A DNA stretch of 64,000 nucleotides from Sequoia sempervirens. Lineage: Eukaryota > Streptophyta > Pinopsida > Cupressales > Cupressaceae. This document shows positions 11,449 to 22,873 of the stretch, in pieces (the stretch's first letter is position 1; every line of letters begins with the position of its first letter). A program made the position numbers and the translations under genes. The notes beneath the pieces are model-generated. The model searched no databases, was not told the DNA's origin, and worked only from the letters and a program-made list of their open reading frames with translations. The DNA is taken from assembly GCA_007258455.2 (NCBI GenBank), contig VDFB02321262.1, forward strand, positions 124,001 through 188,000, in the 5' to 3' direction.

Positions 11449-12250
11449 ATGCTAGGCCTTGATCCAAAGACCATGATTCACCACTTAGCAGTGTATCTAG
11501 AAGCAAAACATGTCAGACAAAAGCTTCAAAAAATGCACCCTCAAATCGCCCTGCTAGTCAAAATGGAGTTAAAAAAGCTATTACATGTAGGATTTATCCG
11601 ACCAATAGATTATCCAGAATGGGTGTCAAATTTGGTACCTATTTCAAAACCAGACAAAAATATTAGAATCTGCACAGACTTCAAAGATTTGAACAAGGCA
11701 TGTACAAAAGATGACTTCCCGCTTCCCAACATCGACATGATAGTAGACATGACAGCTAGACATGAGATGTTGTCACTAATGGATGGATTCTTAGGATACA
11801 ATCAGATCATGATAGCTAAGGAGGACCAACATAAGACGACTTTCACTTGTCCATGGGGGACATACTGCTGGAACATGATGCCATTCCGCTTAAAAAATGC
11901 AGGAGCAACATATCAAAGGGCCATGACATTGATATTCCATGACATGATTCATAAAACAGTCGAAGACTATGTTGACGACATTCTAGCTAAGTCAAGAAAA
12001 AGAAAAGATCACATAGCAACCCTAAGTGCCATCTTTGACAGACTGGAGGAATGAAAGGTCAGACTAAACCCAAAGAAGTGCGTCTTCAGCGTACAATAGA
12101 GAAAATTGCTAGGATATATAGTGTCAATGAGAGGCATCGAGGTGGATCTAGCAAAAGTAAAAGCAATCCTTGAGATGGAGGCACCAAAAACATTAAAACA
12201 ATTGAGAGGTCTCCAAGGCAGACTCCAGTCCATCTGACGATTCATAGCAC
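11449..12250 (+). pseudogene. Element A reverse transcriptase
   Basis: RT of the Ty3 type. Motifs in order: IRICTDFKDLNKACTKDDFP, DGFLGYNQI, FTCPWGTYCWNMMPF, GATYQRAM and the catalytic YVDDILAKS (YVDD at 11968-11979). After a TGA at 12052 the frame continues with RLNPKKCVF and GIEVDLAKVKAI.EM. The stops TGA 12052, TAG near 12098 and TGA near 12236 are all one C-to-T change from Arg or Gln codons. It would synthesise cDNA; inactive as read. Confidence 0.9.
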
Positions 12251-12840
12251 AATTGGCAGACAAATAGAACCCATACTCTCACCTACTCCACAAGGGAGTA
12301 GCGTACAAATGGGATACCAAGTGTGAAGAGGCATTCAACAAAATCAAAGAATATCTACTAACACCACCAGTCTTAATGCCACCCATCCTAAAGAAATCAT
12401 TGATCTTATACGTGTCAGCAACAACAGCAGCCCTTGGAGCTCTTCTAGGTCAGCATGATGAAAATGGAACAGAAAGGGCCATTTATTACATCAGTAAGAC
12501 AATGGTTGGGCATGAGCTAAACTATTCATTCATTGAGAAAGCATGCCTCGCAGTAGTGTTTGCATCACAAAAATTTAGACATTACATGTTGACACATAAA
12601 ATAAAACTCGTCGCCAAAATTGATCCTCTCAAGTATCTACTATCAAAGGCAATGCTCATAGGAAGAATGGAAAAATGGGTGATAATACTGTCAGAATACA
12701 ACATCGAATATGTGGAGAGGAAAGGAATCAAGGGACAAGTCATTGCAAACCAACTGGTAGAAGCACCAATCTATTCCAAGAATCCTCTTGTCTTAGAGTT
12801 TCCAGATGAATCCATTTTCAATCTCAACATAGTTGACCAC
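12251..12840 (+). pseudogene. Element A RNase H (first, Ty3 type)
   Basis: Mostly open in frame 1 (12376-12843 uninterrupted). Motifs LYVSATTAALGALLGQ, RAIYYISKTMVGHELNYS, EKACLAVVFASQKFRHYM and YLLSKAMLIGRMEKW are the standard RNase H and tether sequence after a Ty3 RT. In this lineage the tether RNase H has usually lost catalytic residues, and the second RNase H downstream is thought to take over. A TAG near 12266 sits upstream. Confidence 0.85.
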
Positions 12841-13270
12841 TAGAAACTATACTTTAATGGATCATACACACAACATGGTCAGGAGCCAGTGTTTTCTTCA
12901 TCACCCCACAAGGGGATTGCATACCAAGGTCCTACAAATTGGAATTTCCTTGCACTAATAATATCACAAAATACGAGGCTTTGACTATAGGTCTCAGAAT
13001 AATAGTGCAATGGAACATCATAGCTCTCAAAGTATACGGAGACTCCTAATTGATCATAAATCAAGTGAACGATGAATACCAAACCAAGGATGAAAAGCTC
13101 ACTCCATACAAGAAATTGGTGGAGACTCTCAAATAATCCTTCATCGAAATTACATTTGAGCAGATACCCAGAGCCAACAATAGAGTAGCAGACGCCATGA
13201 CAACAATTGGGTCCCTACTGGACATCCCCAACAATGTTCCAAAATATGAATTCCTGATAGAGTAGCTTGT
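12841..13270 (+). pseudogene. Element A second (archaeal-type) RNase H
   Basis: Begins KLYFNGSYTQHG, where the active-site Asp of YFDGS has become Asn. A one-base deletion near 12886 shifts the frame. It continues with FITPQGDCIPRSYKLEFP, KYEALTIGL (conserved Glu), VYGDS (conserved Asp) and ITFEQIPRANNRVADAM. This extra RNase H is the hallmark of Tat-clade elements. The homologous domain in G at 54,990-55,440 keeps YFDGS. A TAA follows VYGDS at about 13,048. Confidence 0.85.
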
Positions 13271-14570
13271 ACCAGAATCAGAATTCGTGTGTGAAATCAT
13301 TGGTCCTAATGATCCTTGGTCCCATGACATTTATACATACCTTCGAATAGGAGTCGTACCCATTGACTTACCATCAAACCTAAAATGAACCTTTGTCAAA
13401 AAGGCATCCAGATTTGTCATCCTAGGAGATACCCTATATCGTAGGAGCATAGAAGGAACCCTACTACGCTGCCTAAATGCTGAGGAGGTATTAACTGCTC
13501 TAACTAAAGTACCCAATGGTATCTATGGTTCACACTCGAGTGGAATGACCATAGCTAAGAAACTACTGAGGATGGGGTATTATTGGCCCACAATGGAAAA
13601 AGAGGCACATGACTATGTGAAAAGGTGTCTACAATGTCAGCAGCATGGGGACCTCATCCATGCTCCAGCTCAAGAGCTTCATCCTATCATCACACCATGG
13701 CCCTTTTCGTAGTGGGGACTTGATCTCATTGGAAAAATCATGCCCACTTCATCCAACGGCCACAAATTCATCATAACTACAATGGAGTACTTTACTAAGT
13801 GGGTGGAAGCCATACCCATGACTTACATAACTGGGAAGCAAATTTCAAAATTCATCCTGAACTATCTCATTTGCCGATATGGTGTTCCACAAGCCATTAT
13901 CTTAGATAATGGGACACCATTCAAGAATCAGGAGGTTCGTGACTTATGCAAGAAATTCAAAATCCAACATCGCTTCTCCGCCCCATACGATCCCCAAGGA
14001 AATGGCCAAGCAGAAGCTATAAACAAAACCATTCTGAAAATCCTCAAGAAAATAGTCAATGACGCAGGTCGTGACTGGCATCTGCAGCTTAATCCCACCC
14101 TCTAGGCCTATCAAACCAGTATCCACACACCTGTTGATGCCACCCCTTTCTCCCTAGTCTACGGATCAGAAGCAATACTCCCCATTGAGATTGAGCTCCC
14201 ATCACTTAGGATATCACTGCAAAACCTCATCACAGATGAAGAGTACCAAGTATCAAGATTGAATGAGCTGGAGCTATTGGATGAGAGATGTATAGATGCT
14301 TTAAATCATTTGCAAGTCTATTAGAATAGACTCAAATGGAGCTACAATAAGAAAATCAGAAGCATGACTTTCCAAGTTGGAGAACTGGTCTTAAAAGAAA
14401 ATCAGAAGAATGTCCCAAACCCAAGCAGCAAAGGAAAATTTGAACCTAATTGGCTGGGACCATTTTTCATCACAACAAGTTGCAAATTAGGGGCATATCA
14501 GTTATCAACACCCAAAGGGGAACCTCTACAAGAGCCAGCAGATAGCTCTCATCTCAAAGTTTATGCCTAA
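13271..14570 (+). pseudogene. Element A integrase
   Basis: Frame 3 from about 12890 onward. The zinc-binding N-terminal part has YGSHSSG and RCLQCQQHG (the second His and both Cys present; the first His is replaced in PNGIYG). The catalytic core shows GLDLIG, ILDNGTPF and GQAEAINKT, giving the D, D and E residues. The C-terminal GPF-type part has GELVLKENQ, KFEPNWLGPFFI and YQLSTPKGE, ending SSHLKVYA at 14570. TAG stops interrupt at about 13711, 14104 and 14322. It would insert cDNA into host DNA. Confidence 0.9.
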
Positions 14571-16930
14571 ATCTTTCAAGGTATAGAACCAAAAAATCCA
14601 AAAAATAAGAAAATATCCTGAAAAAATGGTCACTTTGGCAAAAACCTGACAAACATGTGTCTTGGTGACAACAAAAAAATCAAAAAAGCAAAAAATCCAA
14701 AAAAAAATCAGAAAAAGGATCAAAAAATAGTAAAGAGAAAAAATTGTCCTCTAGTGAAAACCACTTCAATGGCACTTTGGACAAATACCTTGGTGAAAAC
14801 CTGGGAAATAGATGCCCTGCATAAATAAGCACTTTCCATCCACCAGGATCTTTACGGCTTGTTTTGCATTATCCATCCATTTCTCTTCCATCATCCATCG
14901 CATTTAGGTCTCCACCCATCACTCATCCACTCGCATCTACACCATAGCTTGGTCCTGTGTTCGTATCATGATCCCTCCTAGTACTAGTCGGCCCATCCTC
15001 ACGGTCAATTTGTCCTGCCTTTATCAGAGTAGTCTATTGCATCACGTTGGGGGCATGTTCTTATCGGATCAGATTCGTGTATATTCTTAAAGTCCTAAAA
15101 ATCAAAAAATCCAAAAACATTTAAAACATCAAAAAATCCAAAAACATCAAAACATCAAAAAATCCAAAAACATCAAAACATGTCAAAAAATCCAAAAACA
15201 GGTCAAAAAGTCATTCAAAAAAGTCAAAAATAGAGTCATCTTGTCGAACTACGTGGTCTTTGCATGTATAACGTAGGCAAGGCTAATCTGTTGATCAGCC
15301 CCTGAGACCCTTAGGATAGGTCCTTAGGTTAGTCCCTTGGTCAAAATCTCAGAAAACCCCAAAGAAAAAAAAATTGGAAATTTTGAAAACCAAAACATTT
15401 GAAATTCTTGAAAAATACCAAAAATAGCCTCAAAACATTGTAAAACTCCAAAAACATCCAAATATTTGAAAAAATCCATCCATCTCATCTCACTTGCACT
15501 CGCAATAAACACCACTCATAATAAACTGATCGTCATCCTCAACCTTTGGTGAAACAATTAGAAACAAGTCTGGCAGGTTAAAAGTAAAAATCAAAAATGT
15601 CAAGTCTCAAGTCTAAGTCAGTACATAAACAAGTTGGTCAATTCTTTGTGTCGATAGTCCATCATCCAAATAGTCCCATATCAATTTTCTGATAACATCA
15701 TGTCCTAGGATGTATCCTTCCTACAAGGGGCATTATTTATCAGAAAGAGCACTTTGGATAAACGAAATGATGTGCCACCATCCACCAACATGTCCTAGGA
15801 TGTATCCTTCCTACAATGGGCATTATCTTTTGGCAATAGTTTTAGTTCTTATCCTTAAAAACACATTCCCTTTTGGTTAGCGGTATTGAAGAACATCAAC
15901 TTGTTTGTGTGCTTTATCTTTGTCTTTTGACTTATCTTATTGTGCTCAGTCCAAGGATCTCTCAATGATATCTGGACGAAGGATTTAGAGAGATAGGAAT
16001 GGGGAAACGATCATTATCCTTTTGTCTACTATGCTTGTTGGACGTTCTTGTAAAATAACCTTGGTGAATACTTTCTTTGTTAGATGTGTATAGAGGATGT
16101 TTTGGATAGCTTGTTGACTATTGCATTGACTGGTTATACCTTTCTGTGTTTTGGTCTGAGATGTTTGAAACTTCTAAAGTGCATCCTAGCAAGGTTTCTA
16201 TATGTTAGGTGTGAACAAGAATACTCCTATCTATTTGTCGAGTCAAAGTCCATCACACTAAGTACAATGCCATCCTGGTCCTTTATACCTTGATGCCTCA
16301 TGCTTATGTGTGTTATCAAACACAAGGTAAGTGACCTTTTTAAAATCCCAATCCTTGATAAACAAATCATCCATCTATCATCATCATTTCTCATCATCAT
16401 CTCTCATAAAGTTAGCTTTTTGGATCCTCTTGTCATCATTTAATGTCTTCTTTTCCGAACTAACATCACGTCATGAATGGTTAATCATCACCACCAGTGC
16501 ATCCATCTTGCATCCACAAACCATCTGTATTATGCATATCATCTCACATACATAATCATCATCATAATATAGATATGTTAGTCTGAGCATCTCATAAAAT
16601 CATACATTTGCATAATCATGGCATACCACATCATCAATCTCATCCATCTCACATCATATCATCATTTAAGTTGTTTAAGATAATATATATTTGTTATTCT
16701 AAGCATCTTAAAGTCATCTCATTTGCATCATAATCCATAACTATCCATTTTTTGAACCTCTTTATCACAAGATCGATCCTCAAATCGAATCTTTTTGATT
16801 GATCTCTCGAGGGGGCAATGTACTAGTGTACTTCTTTCCGTTGGGGCAACCGAAGAAAAAATCAGAAAATTTTTGAATTTTGATTGTGGAAAGTTTATTC
16901 TTTGAACCAATGCAGAAAGTACATTGCTTC
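14571..16930 (+). other. Element A 3' noncoding region
   Basis: No gene seen. Contains A-rich repeats (AAAAATCCAAAAACATC units, densest at 15,090-15,215), a duplicated block TCCTAGGATGTATCCTTCCT at about 15,704 and 15,787, and CATC-rich sequence at 16,360-16,740. Parts (CTTTGGACAAATACCTTGGT near 14,778; the block at 15,240-15,300) have clear counterparts in inverted orientation in element G at 53,520 and 52,500-52,600, so this tail is conserved between Tat elements. Confidence 0.65.
15090..15215 (+). repeat. A-rich short tandem repeat in element A tail
   Basis: About five copies of a 25-30 base unit built on CAAAAAATCCAAAAACATCA, with variable length between copies. It lies between integrase and the 3' LTR. 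Confidence 0.75.
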
Positions 16931-16944
16931 AAAGAGGGGCAAAA
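16931..16944 (+). promoter_or_regulatory. Element A polypurine tract
   Basis: AAAGAGGGGCAAAA directly abuts the 3' LTR start TGTAGACATG. This is the expected plus-strand primer position. Element G has the near-identical AAAGAGGGGAAAAA at 46182-46195 (minus). Confidence 0.88.
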
Positions 16945-17915
16945 TGTAGACATGCAAAATTAGCATCATGCATTTAATTAGGTCCATTCATCAAGTAAAC
17001 TTAGTTCAACTTCATCCATTCATCAGGTAAATTAAACTCATTAAATTCATTCCTAAGGTTGTTCATTTAAATTAAATAAATCAAACATCAACCTTTTAAT
17101 TAAATAAACCAAACTTTATTTAATTGAAATCTCAAAATGCATATTCCATCTCTTTTTTATTTAAATAAATCCAAATATTCAAATCAAAGGGGTCAAAATC
17201 AACTAATCATTACCTAAGCTAATCTAATCCTAATTATCCTAACCTAACCACCCATCACATCCTCTAGCTTTTCCCACTTGCACCAATAAATCATTTTAAT
17301 TCATTTATAAAATCATCATTTTCCCTCAACAAAGCACCTTTTTGGAATATTCCCTCAAGTTTTAAAATGAAGACAAATTGACTTGTCCCTTCCAACATTG
17401 CAATAACTTCTCTATTTCATGTCCCCCACTCAACATTTATTTCACAAATTCAAATTTGAATCTCCCTCTCTTGGGCACATTGGCCAAAACTTGCACATCC
17501 CTCAACCTATGACAAATTGACAAGTGGCCTCATCTCATTAGCCAAATCATTATCCCACATTGCTCTATTTTGAGCTCTCTTCCAATTTGAAAATCTATAA
17601 ATGAAAGGCCTCATTCTTCATCATCTCATCTACACTCTCATGCAACGTTACTGTCTTAAATTGAGAACTGATTTTGCTCATCACCATTGCATTTCATCTT
17701 GTGAGTTTTAGCAAGGATTGGGAAAGGGTCATTTGCACATTTGACACCAATCCATATGGAATAGGTACATGTTTTTCTCTTAGATGTCTTTTAATCCTTC
17801 TATTGGTTACATTTTGTTAAGCATTTACATGTTATTTCATAGAGGTACTTGATAAGTTTGCATGTAACTAACCCATGTTTGAGGTTTAAGTCATTTGCAG
17901 ATTTTAGGTGATTCA
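16945..17915 (+). repeat. Element A 3' LTR
   Basis: 971 bases, about 28 differences by eye from 2094-3065, including a 1-base deletion near 17753. It ends GGTGATTCA and is followed by TSD CTTAC at 17916-17920, after which element B's LTR resumes. Confidence 0.95.
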
Positions 17916-18868
17916 CTTACAACCACACGAGGGATGAATCCTCCAACAAGTGAACATCTTCAAAACTTGTGTCTATAAGATATCTAGAGATAGTGTTGGG
18001 GAAGTATAAGGATTCACTCAGTTGAACCCCCGTTTTGGTGTTCCCAGCTCCATAGACAACCAAGAAGATAGAGAGAAAGAGTGTAACCAAAAAGGACAAA
18101 GTGTGTGGTGAAAACAAAACCCACTTAGGAGTAGAACCCACACCACCAAGTATGAGTGATAAAAGCAATCCCTACTCAAGGAGGAGAACCCATATCACAA
18201 AGAAGGTGATAAAAGAAATCTATTCTCAAGGAGGAAGACCTATATCACAAATTAAATATCCAATGGGTAAGGGATATGGAATCCCAAGATGCTTGCAAGC
18301 ATGAAGTAAAGGGGATGAAGTTGCAAAAGGAGTTTTGAAGGATTTGGAGAATGTTTTTGTAGCAAGCAACGGAGCTATGCAAGCAAGAGCAAGATGGTGG
18401 AAGAAGTGAAGCTAGAAGTTGGAAGAATGGAGCTAGAAGAATTTAGAAGATGCAAATGGAGAGAAAAGACTACTTTTAAGGAGAGAAAAGAAGCTTCTTC
18501 AGCCATTACAAGATGTCTCAGGCCGTTACCACTGAAAAAAGGTGAGGACAAGTGGTAAGCATGCTCAAAGATAGCTATTTGAGCATTGAAACATCATAGG
18601 ACACTAGTGCGATGCACAGATGTCCGCATAGCATGCTAGTGTCCAGACACGTCATGCTACAAAAAAACACAAACGGGAAAAGTGCAAGGTTTGATACGAA
18701 GCTAACGTGAGGGTGGCTGCTGAAAAGGGGTATTGGAACATCTTGACAAGGGAAAAAGGTTGATGCAACGGCTAAAATGAGCCTACACAAGATTCTAAGG
18801 GAGTGGTCACTAAAGTGGATACAAGCATGTATGTGAAATTGCAAGGGGTGCAATTTTACGACTATACA
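17916..18868 (-). repeat. Element B 3' LTR, proximal part
   Basis: Begins with the second CTTAC copy (17916-17920), then matches B's 5' LTR at 23,260-24,208, including CCTCCAACAAGTGAACATCT and GTGCAATTTTACGACTATACA at the end. On the minus strand the LTR starts TGTATAGTCG at 18868. Confidence 0.93.
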
Positions 18869-18888
18869 TTTTCCCCCACTTTAGTGGG
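18869..18888 (-). promoter_or_regulatory. Element B polypurine tract
   Basis: On the minus strand CCCACTAAAGTGGGGGAAAA immediately precedes the LTR start TGTATAG. The same motif precedes the 3' LTRs of H (59803-59822) and, more degraded, D (30408-30426) and C (32686-32706). Confidence 0.88.
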
Positions 18889-20230
18889 AATATGAATCTA
18901 CATTAATATGCAGCTAAACAAAATCTACTAGACATAAATAACATCATATGCCAAAAGGATATTGTAGAGGAAACAAATAACCCTTAAAACCATGGAAGCA
19001 TTCCCCCAGGGTAAAGACCTGCAAAACAAGTGCATTAGACAAGAAAAACCTATACCAGACAACAATGTTAGAACATAAAAATCCACTAAAGGATTTGAGT
19101 CAGCAAAGTAAAGAGACCTTGATGTAGAAGGTTGTCTCAATACTATGTTTCATCCCCAAATTAAAAGCACTAACACATAGAACAATTCTAAGATGAGGAG
19201 AGAAAGAGTATATACTCAAGATGAAGAAGATGCAGATCTTTGATCCAATATATACAATTGAAAAGAAGAGAATTTAAGAATGTAAGTTCCTCACAAGCCC
19301 ATAGACCTGCAAGGAAGGTGTCCTCCAAGATCTCTCACATGAAGTAAACTGAGAAAAGCACCTTACAGGCCCATGGACCTATAAGGAGGCAACCCCCAAG
19401 ATCTCTCACATGAAGGAAGCTCCAAGAAGTAAGCCACTCACAGCCCACAAACCTGCAAGGACGGTGTCCTCCAAGAACTCTCACATGGAGGAAACCCAGA
19501 AAAGCACCTTACAGGCCCATGGACCTACAAGGAGGAAACCCCCAAGATCTCTCACATGAAGTAATCCCCAAGAAGTAAGCGCCTCAGAGGCTCACAGACC
19601 TAAAAGGAAGGTGTCCCCCAAGAACTCTCACATTGAGGATACTGAGGAAGTGTCCCCCGAGATCTCTCGCATGGAGGAAGCTCAAAGGAAGTTCCCTACA
19701 GGCTCTCAAACTTGCAAAGAGGTATCCCCCAAAATCTCTCATGTGGAGGAAACCTAGGAAAGTGAACTCTATAGAATCAAAAAGTGGCCACATGAGAAAG
19801 TAAGCAGATAGTCATGCAAACCATCGATAGATTGAAAAGCTTTCAAAGGGGGTCCCTTAGGAACCCTTCTAGAGAAAAATGGATCCACTCAAGGGACACG
19901 ATGTTTGAAAAGTGAGGTCTAGTCAAGTTTCCCCTAGGATAGATGCCAAATAATGCATTTGAGATAAAATCTTTCAAAGGGGGTCCCTCAAGAAACCTTC
20001 AAGAGGAAAAGGGGTCCACTCAAGGGATGCTTCATTTGAAAGACATAGAGAAGAGAGGGGGTCCTTAAGAAGGACACACATCTCCAAAACAAGTTATCAC
20101 TACCCCCAACATATAGGGGAGGAGAACCATGTAAGATATTTGGAACATGCAGGATAGAGGTAAACCTTAATATCATTTGTCATGTGAAGAAAAGGAAAGT
20201 GCATCAATCAAACATGAGTTGTATCGCACC
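18889..20230 (-). other. Element B 3' noncoding region
   Basis: No credible coding sequence. It holds a tandem array at 19,290-19,770 and two to three copies of a GGGTCC...GGGTCCACTCAAGGGA block (about 19,845-19,900 and 19,978-20,030). The same blocks occur in element H at 60,430-60,670, so this tail is shared between the two. Confidence 0.65.
19290..19770 (-). repeat. About 73-bp tandem array in B 3' region
   Basis: Around six or seven degenerate units, each with CCCATGGACCT(A/G)CAAGGA, then CCCCCAAGATCTCTCACATG and a GGAAACC tail. Unit starts are near 19,297, 19,370, 19,445, 19,518 and 19,590, with more degraded copies after. Element H carries a related array at 60,000-60,320. Confidence 0.8.
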
Positions 20231-20557
20231 TAAATCAAGAAGTTGTATTTTATCCTTCAAGGCCTTTCATTCACTAGTGGAATGGCCAAACACTCAATTG
20301 TATGCACAGAAAGAATGTTTATCATGTTCATGAGATTTCTTGCATGTAGGAGAAGGAAGAGTGATCAAGCAGGCTTTTAGAAGCCACAACAAGATGCACT
20401 CTTGCTCAGATAAAAAATGCGGAGCAAGAATCAACCCTTTCTCTTGTAGAGAAAAGTTTGGCTTCTCATAGGAAGAAGAAGAAGGCACGGAGATAGAAGA
20501 CAATGGAGAAAGAATATTTTCAACAGAATGAGGTTGAGAAGAATTCATGTCACTCAA
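20230..20557 (-). pseudogene. Element B zinc-knuckle module (Gag-type, after the G-patch)
   Basis: The minus-strand translation gives LLKACLITLPSP..., then HSFCAYN, a stop, and VFGHSTSE, KDKIQ. This matches the Gag C-terminal pattern LL..K.I.LP....FCAYHRV.GHS...C..LK seen in A, C, D and H. Here it lies 3' of the protease and G-patch, whereas in A and D it precedes the protease. Element C has the same order, so this is unlikely to be a rearrangement of one copy. His of the knuckle has become Asn and the last Cys is a stop. Confidence 0.7.
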
Positions 20558-20635
20558 CCATGGCTTTCATTTAGATTGTTCCTTTGAGCAACCAAGTCCC
20601 AAATTATGCCTATGGGGTTTGAATTCTATAGGGAC

Positions 20636-21886
20636 CTAAAGTCCTTGTTTGTTACACCCACAACCTTTATGCTCATAGCCATATTTAGAGACAAGATTAA
20701 AGTCGGGGCCATAACATGTTTGCAAGTCTTGAAAATAAGGAGGATCCTCATAAAGAGCATTGTCCCAACAACAAGTATCACACTCCTCTATGGGATCTCC
20801 TTCATCCTCTTTAACAAGACTGTCAACATTATCCTCTTTAGCAGAAGCATAATCATCTTTCTCAAAAGAAGGGTCAACACTAAGAACATTACAATTATTA
20901 CTCATACCACCCTGCGATACAGAAGAATAATCCTCTATGATGGTAGGTGTGGATGATTTCATTGAAAGGTTTAAGTGGATCAAGTCAACTTTATATTCTT
21001 GAATGAAGGAATTTGTTAAGTCTAAAGAACCCCAATCATCACCAAGACATGTGTTCTCTTGTGAAGAGATAGGAGAAGACTTGAGATTTCTTTCTTTAGA
21101 AGGATCTTCCTTAGGGACATTTATCTCTAGAGTATCCTTTGTAGAAGGTACTTCTAGAGTAAACATCAACACAATGGGAGACATTGAAGGAATAAGAGTA
21201 GGTAGAACCAAAGCTTGACTGGCAACTGCCATATCACATAGGTGCATAGCATCAGGATCAGCCTTGACTATGACTACTCTATTATTGCAAATGAACTTAA
21301 TAGATTTATGCAAGGTAGATGGGATTGCACCCATAGCGTGAATCCATGGTCTCCCAAGAAGAAGGTTATATGGTAATTTTTCTAGCATAACATCAATTAG
21401 AGTGGGTATAGTAATGGATCCAAGCTTCAAAGGTAATACTATTGTACCTAGAGCTTGTCACCCAACATTATTGAACCCACAAATAACAACAGAAGAAGCA
21501 TTAAGAGAAGATGAATCAATATTAATGTTAGGCAATATATCGATGCCACATATGTTGAGTGTTCAACTAGCATCAACGAGAGTATGTCTAATGCCAATTT
21601 TACTAATGTTAACTATGATCATTAAAGGGTCCACTTGCTTTTTTACTTCCAGAGATGGGAGCTCATGCAGATAGAATGTAATATTCAATGAATCTGCATG
21701 AATATAAGCTATCAACGCATTAGCATCCATTGGAATAGTGGAAGAAGGCAAGAGGATATTTTGCAAGGATTCTTGAAGCATACCTTGATAAACTGGAGCA
21801 TATTGAAGCAAGTCCCATAGTGAGATCTTAGCTGGAGTAACTTGGAGTTGCTCGATAAGATCACACTCATCAAGTTCTTTAGTCAA
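20636..21886 (-). pseudogene. Element B aspartic protease and G-patch
   Basis: Two overlapping frames. 21563-21886 has the pre-protease block TPAKISLWDLLQYAPVYQGM and ends at the active-site region LVDAS (normally D-S/T-G-S) followed by a stop. 20636-21430 (264 codons) has the protease C-terminal motif LPYNLLLGRPWIHAMGAIPS, a long acidic linker with CLGDDWGSLDLTNSFIQEYK, and the G-patch end KYGYEHKGCGCNKQGL. This continuous linker and G-patch are the best-preserved copy in this group. No RT follows. Confidence 0.85.
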
Positions 21887-22064
21887 AAGTTTAGGTTCAT
21901 GAGGAAGGATTGATTGTTTTATTCATTTTATTCTCATAAGTATGGGCTACCACTCTATAAGAGAGAGCCATAGAAGGGTCAGGAGAGTCTCTATCAAATG
22001 GAACACCATTAATAGAACAAACCCTTTTAGGAGAAGGAATAGCTGGAGTTAGATAAATGACTGG

Positions 22065-22622
22065 TCACTTAGGCCTTTGAGGGGTAGTAGATACATAGAT
22101 TACATATACAAAATCATCACAACTAGTAGAATAATTATTTGAAGACATATTCTCAACATTGATCCAAATAGGATCTAATGAGGGAGTAGATTCATCATTC
22201 GCTAATGCATCATCTCTAAAAGAGAGTGCATTGGAATAGATAAGAAATTCCCCATTAAAAAATGTAACATCTATAGAAGAGAGTGCATTAGAACAAAGAT
22301 GAGATTCATCATTCACAAATGCAAGATCTCTAGAAGAGAGTGCATTGGTTAGAATAAGAGATTCATCATTCATAGATGCATAATCTCTAGAAGAAAGTGC
22401 ATTGGAATGAAGGGAAGATAGAGTAACATTGAGAAAGTTATCAATGATTTCATCTTTTTGCAAAAAAATATCCTTTGAATCCAGAGGACTTTCATGAGAA
22501 GGATCAAAGATACCAAGTGACATGGGTAGAGCCAAGTCACCATTGCATGCATGAAATGGAATATCATTAATATTTTGGATAAAATTAGATACTAAACTAA
22601 TAAAAGAGGACATTAAATTCAT
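22065..22622 (-). CDS. Element B N-terminal acidic repeat ORF (unknown)
   Basis: An open 186-codon frame near the 5' end of B, starting about 240 bases from the primer site. It holds four tandem 19-residue repeats of the form NALSSRDxAxxNDES (22,190-22,420; 57-base units), then a Ser/Asn/Asp-rich tail. It occupies the usual Gag position but shows no Gag core (no W...L...F motif). Element C has a different acidic repeat protein at the same place. Function unknown. Start chosen at the first ATG. Confidence 0.6.
   Translation of the reverse strand: MNLMSSFISLVSNFIQNINDIPFHACNGDLALPMSLGIFDPSHESPLDSKDIFLQKDEIIDNFLNVTLSSLHSNALSSRDYASMNDESLILTNALSSRDLAFVNDESHLCSNALSSIDVTFFNGEFLIYSNALSFRDDALANDESTPSLDPIWINVENMSSNNYSTSCDDFVYVIYVSTTPQRPK
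22190..22420 (-). repeat. 57-bp in-frame tandem repeats
   Basis: Four copies of a 57-base unit marked by TCTAGAAGAGAGTGCATTGG on the plus strand, encoding 19 residues each and preserving the reading frame. Confidence 0.85.
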
Positions 22623-22860
22623 TACTATTTTTTTGGTATTTTCTATGTTCTACTAACTCGCATTTTCGGAGGTCTTCTAAACAAAATTTGAGGTCAGAAC
22701 TTGCATCAAAACTAGTATTTTAGGGACTAAACTAGTTCTCTATGAGACCTTTCCAACGGTGTGAACGGTTCTAAATTCTGAGCACTGAGAAAAAATTTAT
22801 GACCCCACCAAGTAGGGGTAAATAAATTCCTACTTTTTTGGAAGATTTTCTCTTCTTGTT

Positions 22861-22870
22861 AGGTTCACCA
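22861..22870 (-). promoter_or_regulatory. Element B primer-binding site (tRNA-Trp-like, partial)
   Basis: On the minus strand TGGTGAACCT lies three bases after the LTR end CTACA. Nine of ten bases match the complement of the plant tRNA-Trp 3' end (TGGTGAACCCGACGTGAATC); the following bases do not. Confidence 0.7.
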
Positions 22871-22873
22871 AAA

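Larger units (their letters stand above)
2094..17915 (+). mobile_element. Element A: near-complete Tat-clade Ty3 retrotransposon
   Basis: A 15.8-kb plus-strand element bounded by TSD CTTAC (2089-2093 and 17916-17920), with LTRs of 972 and 971 bases. Order: LTR, primer site, 3.4-kb leader, gag with CX2HX4HX4C knuckle, protease, G-patch, RT, RNase H, second (archaeal-type) RNase H, integrase, 2.4-kb noncoding tail, polypurine tract, LTR. The second RNase H marks the Tat lineage. By eye the LTRs differ at about 28 positions, so it is the youngest insertion here. Premature stops make it inactive. Confidence 0.93.
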
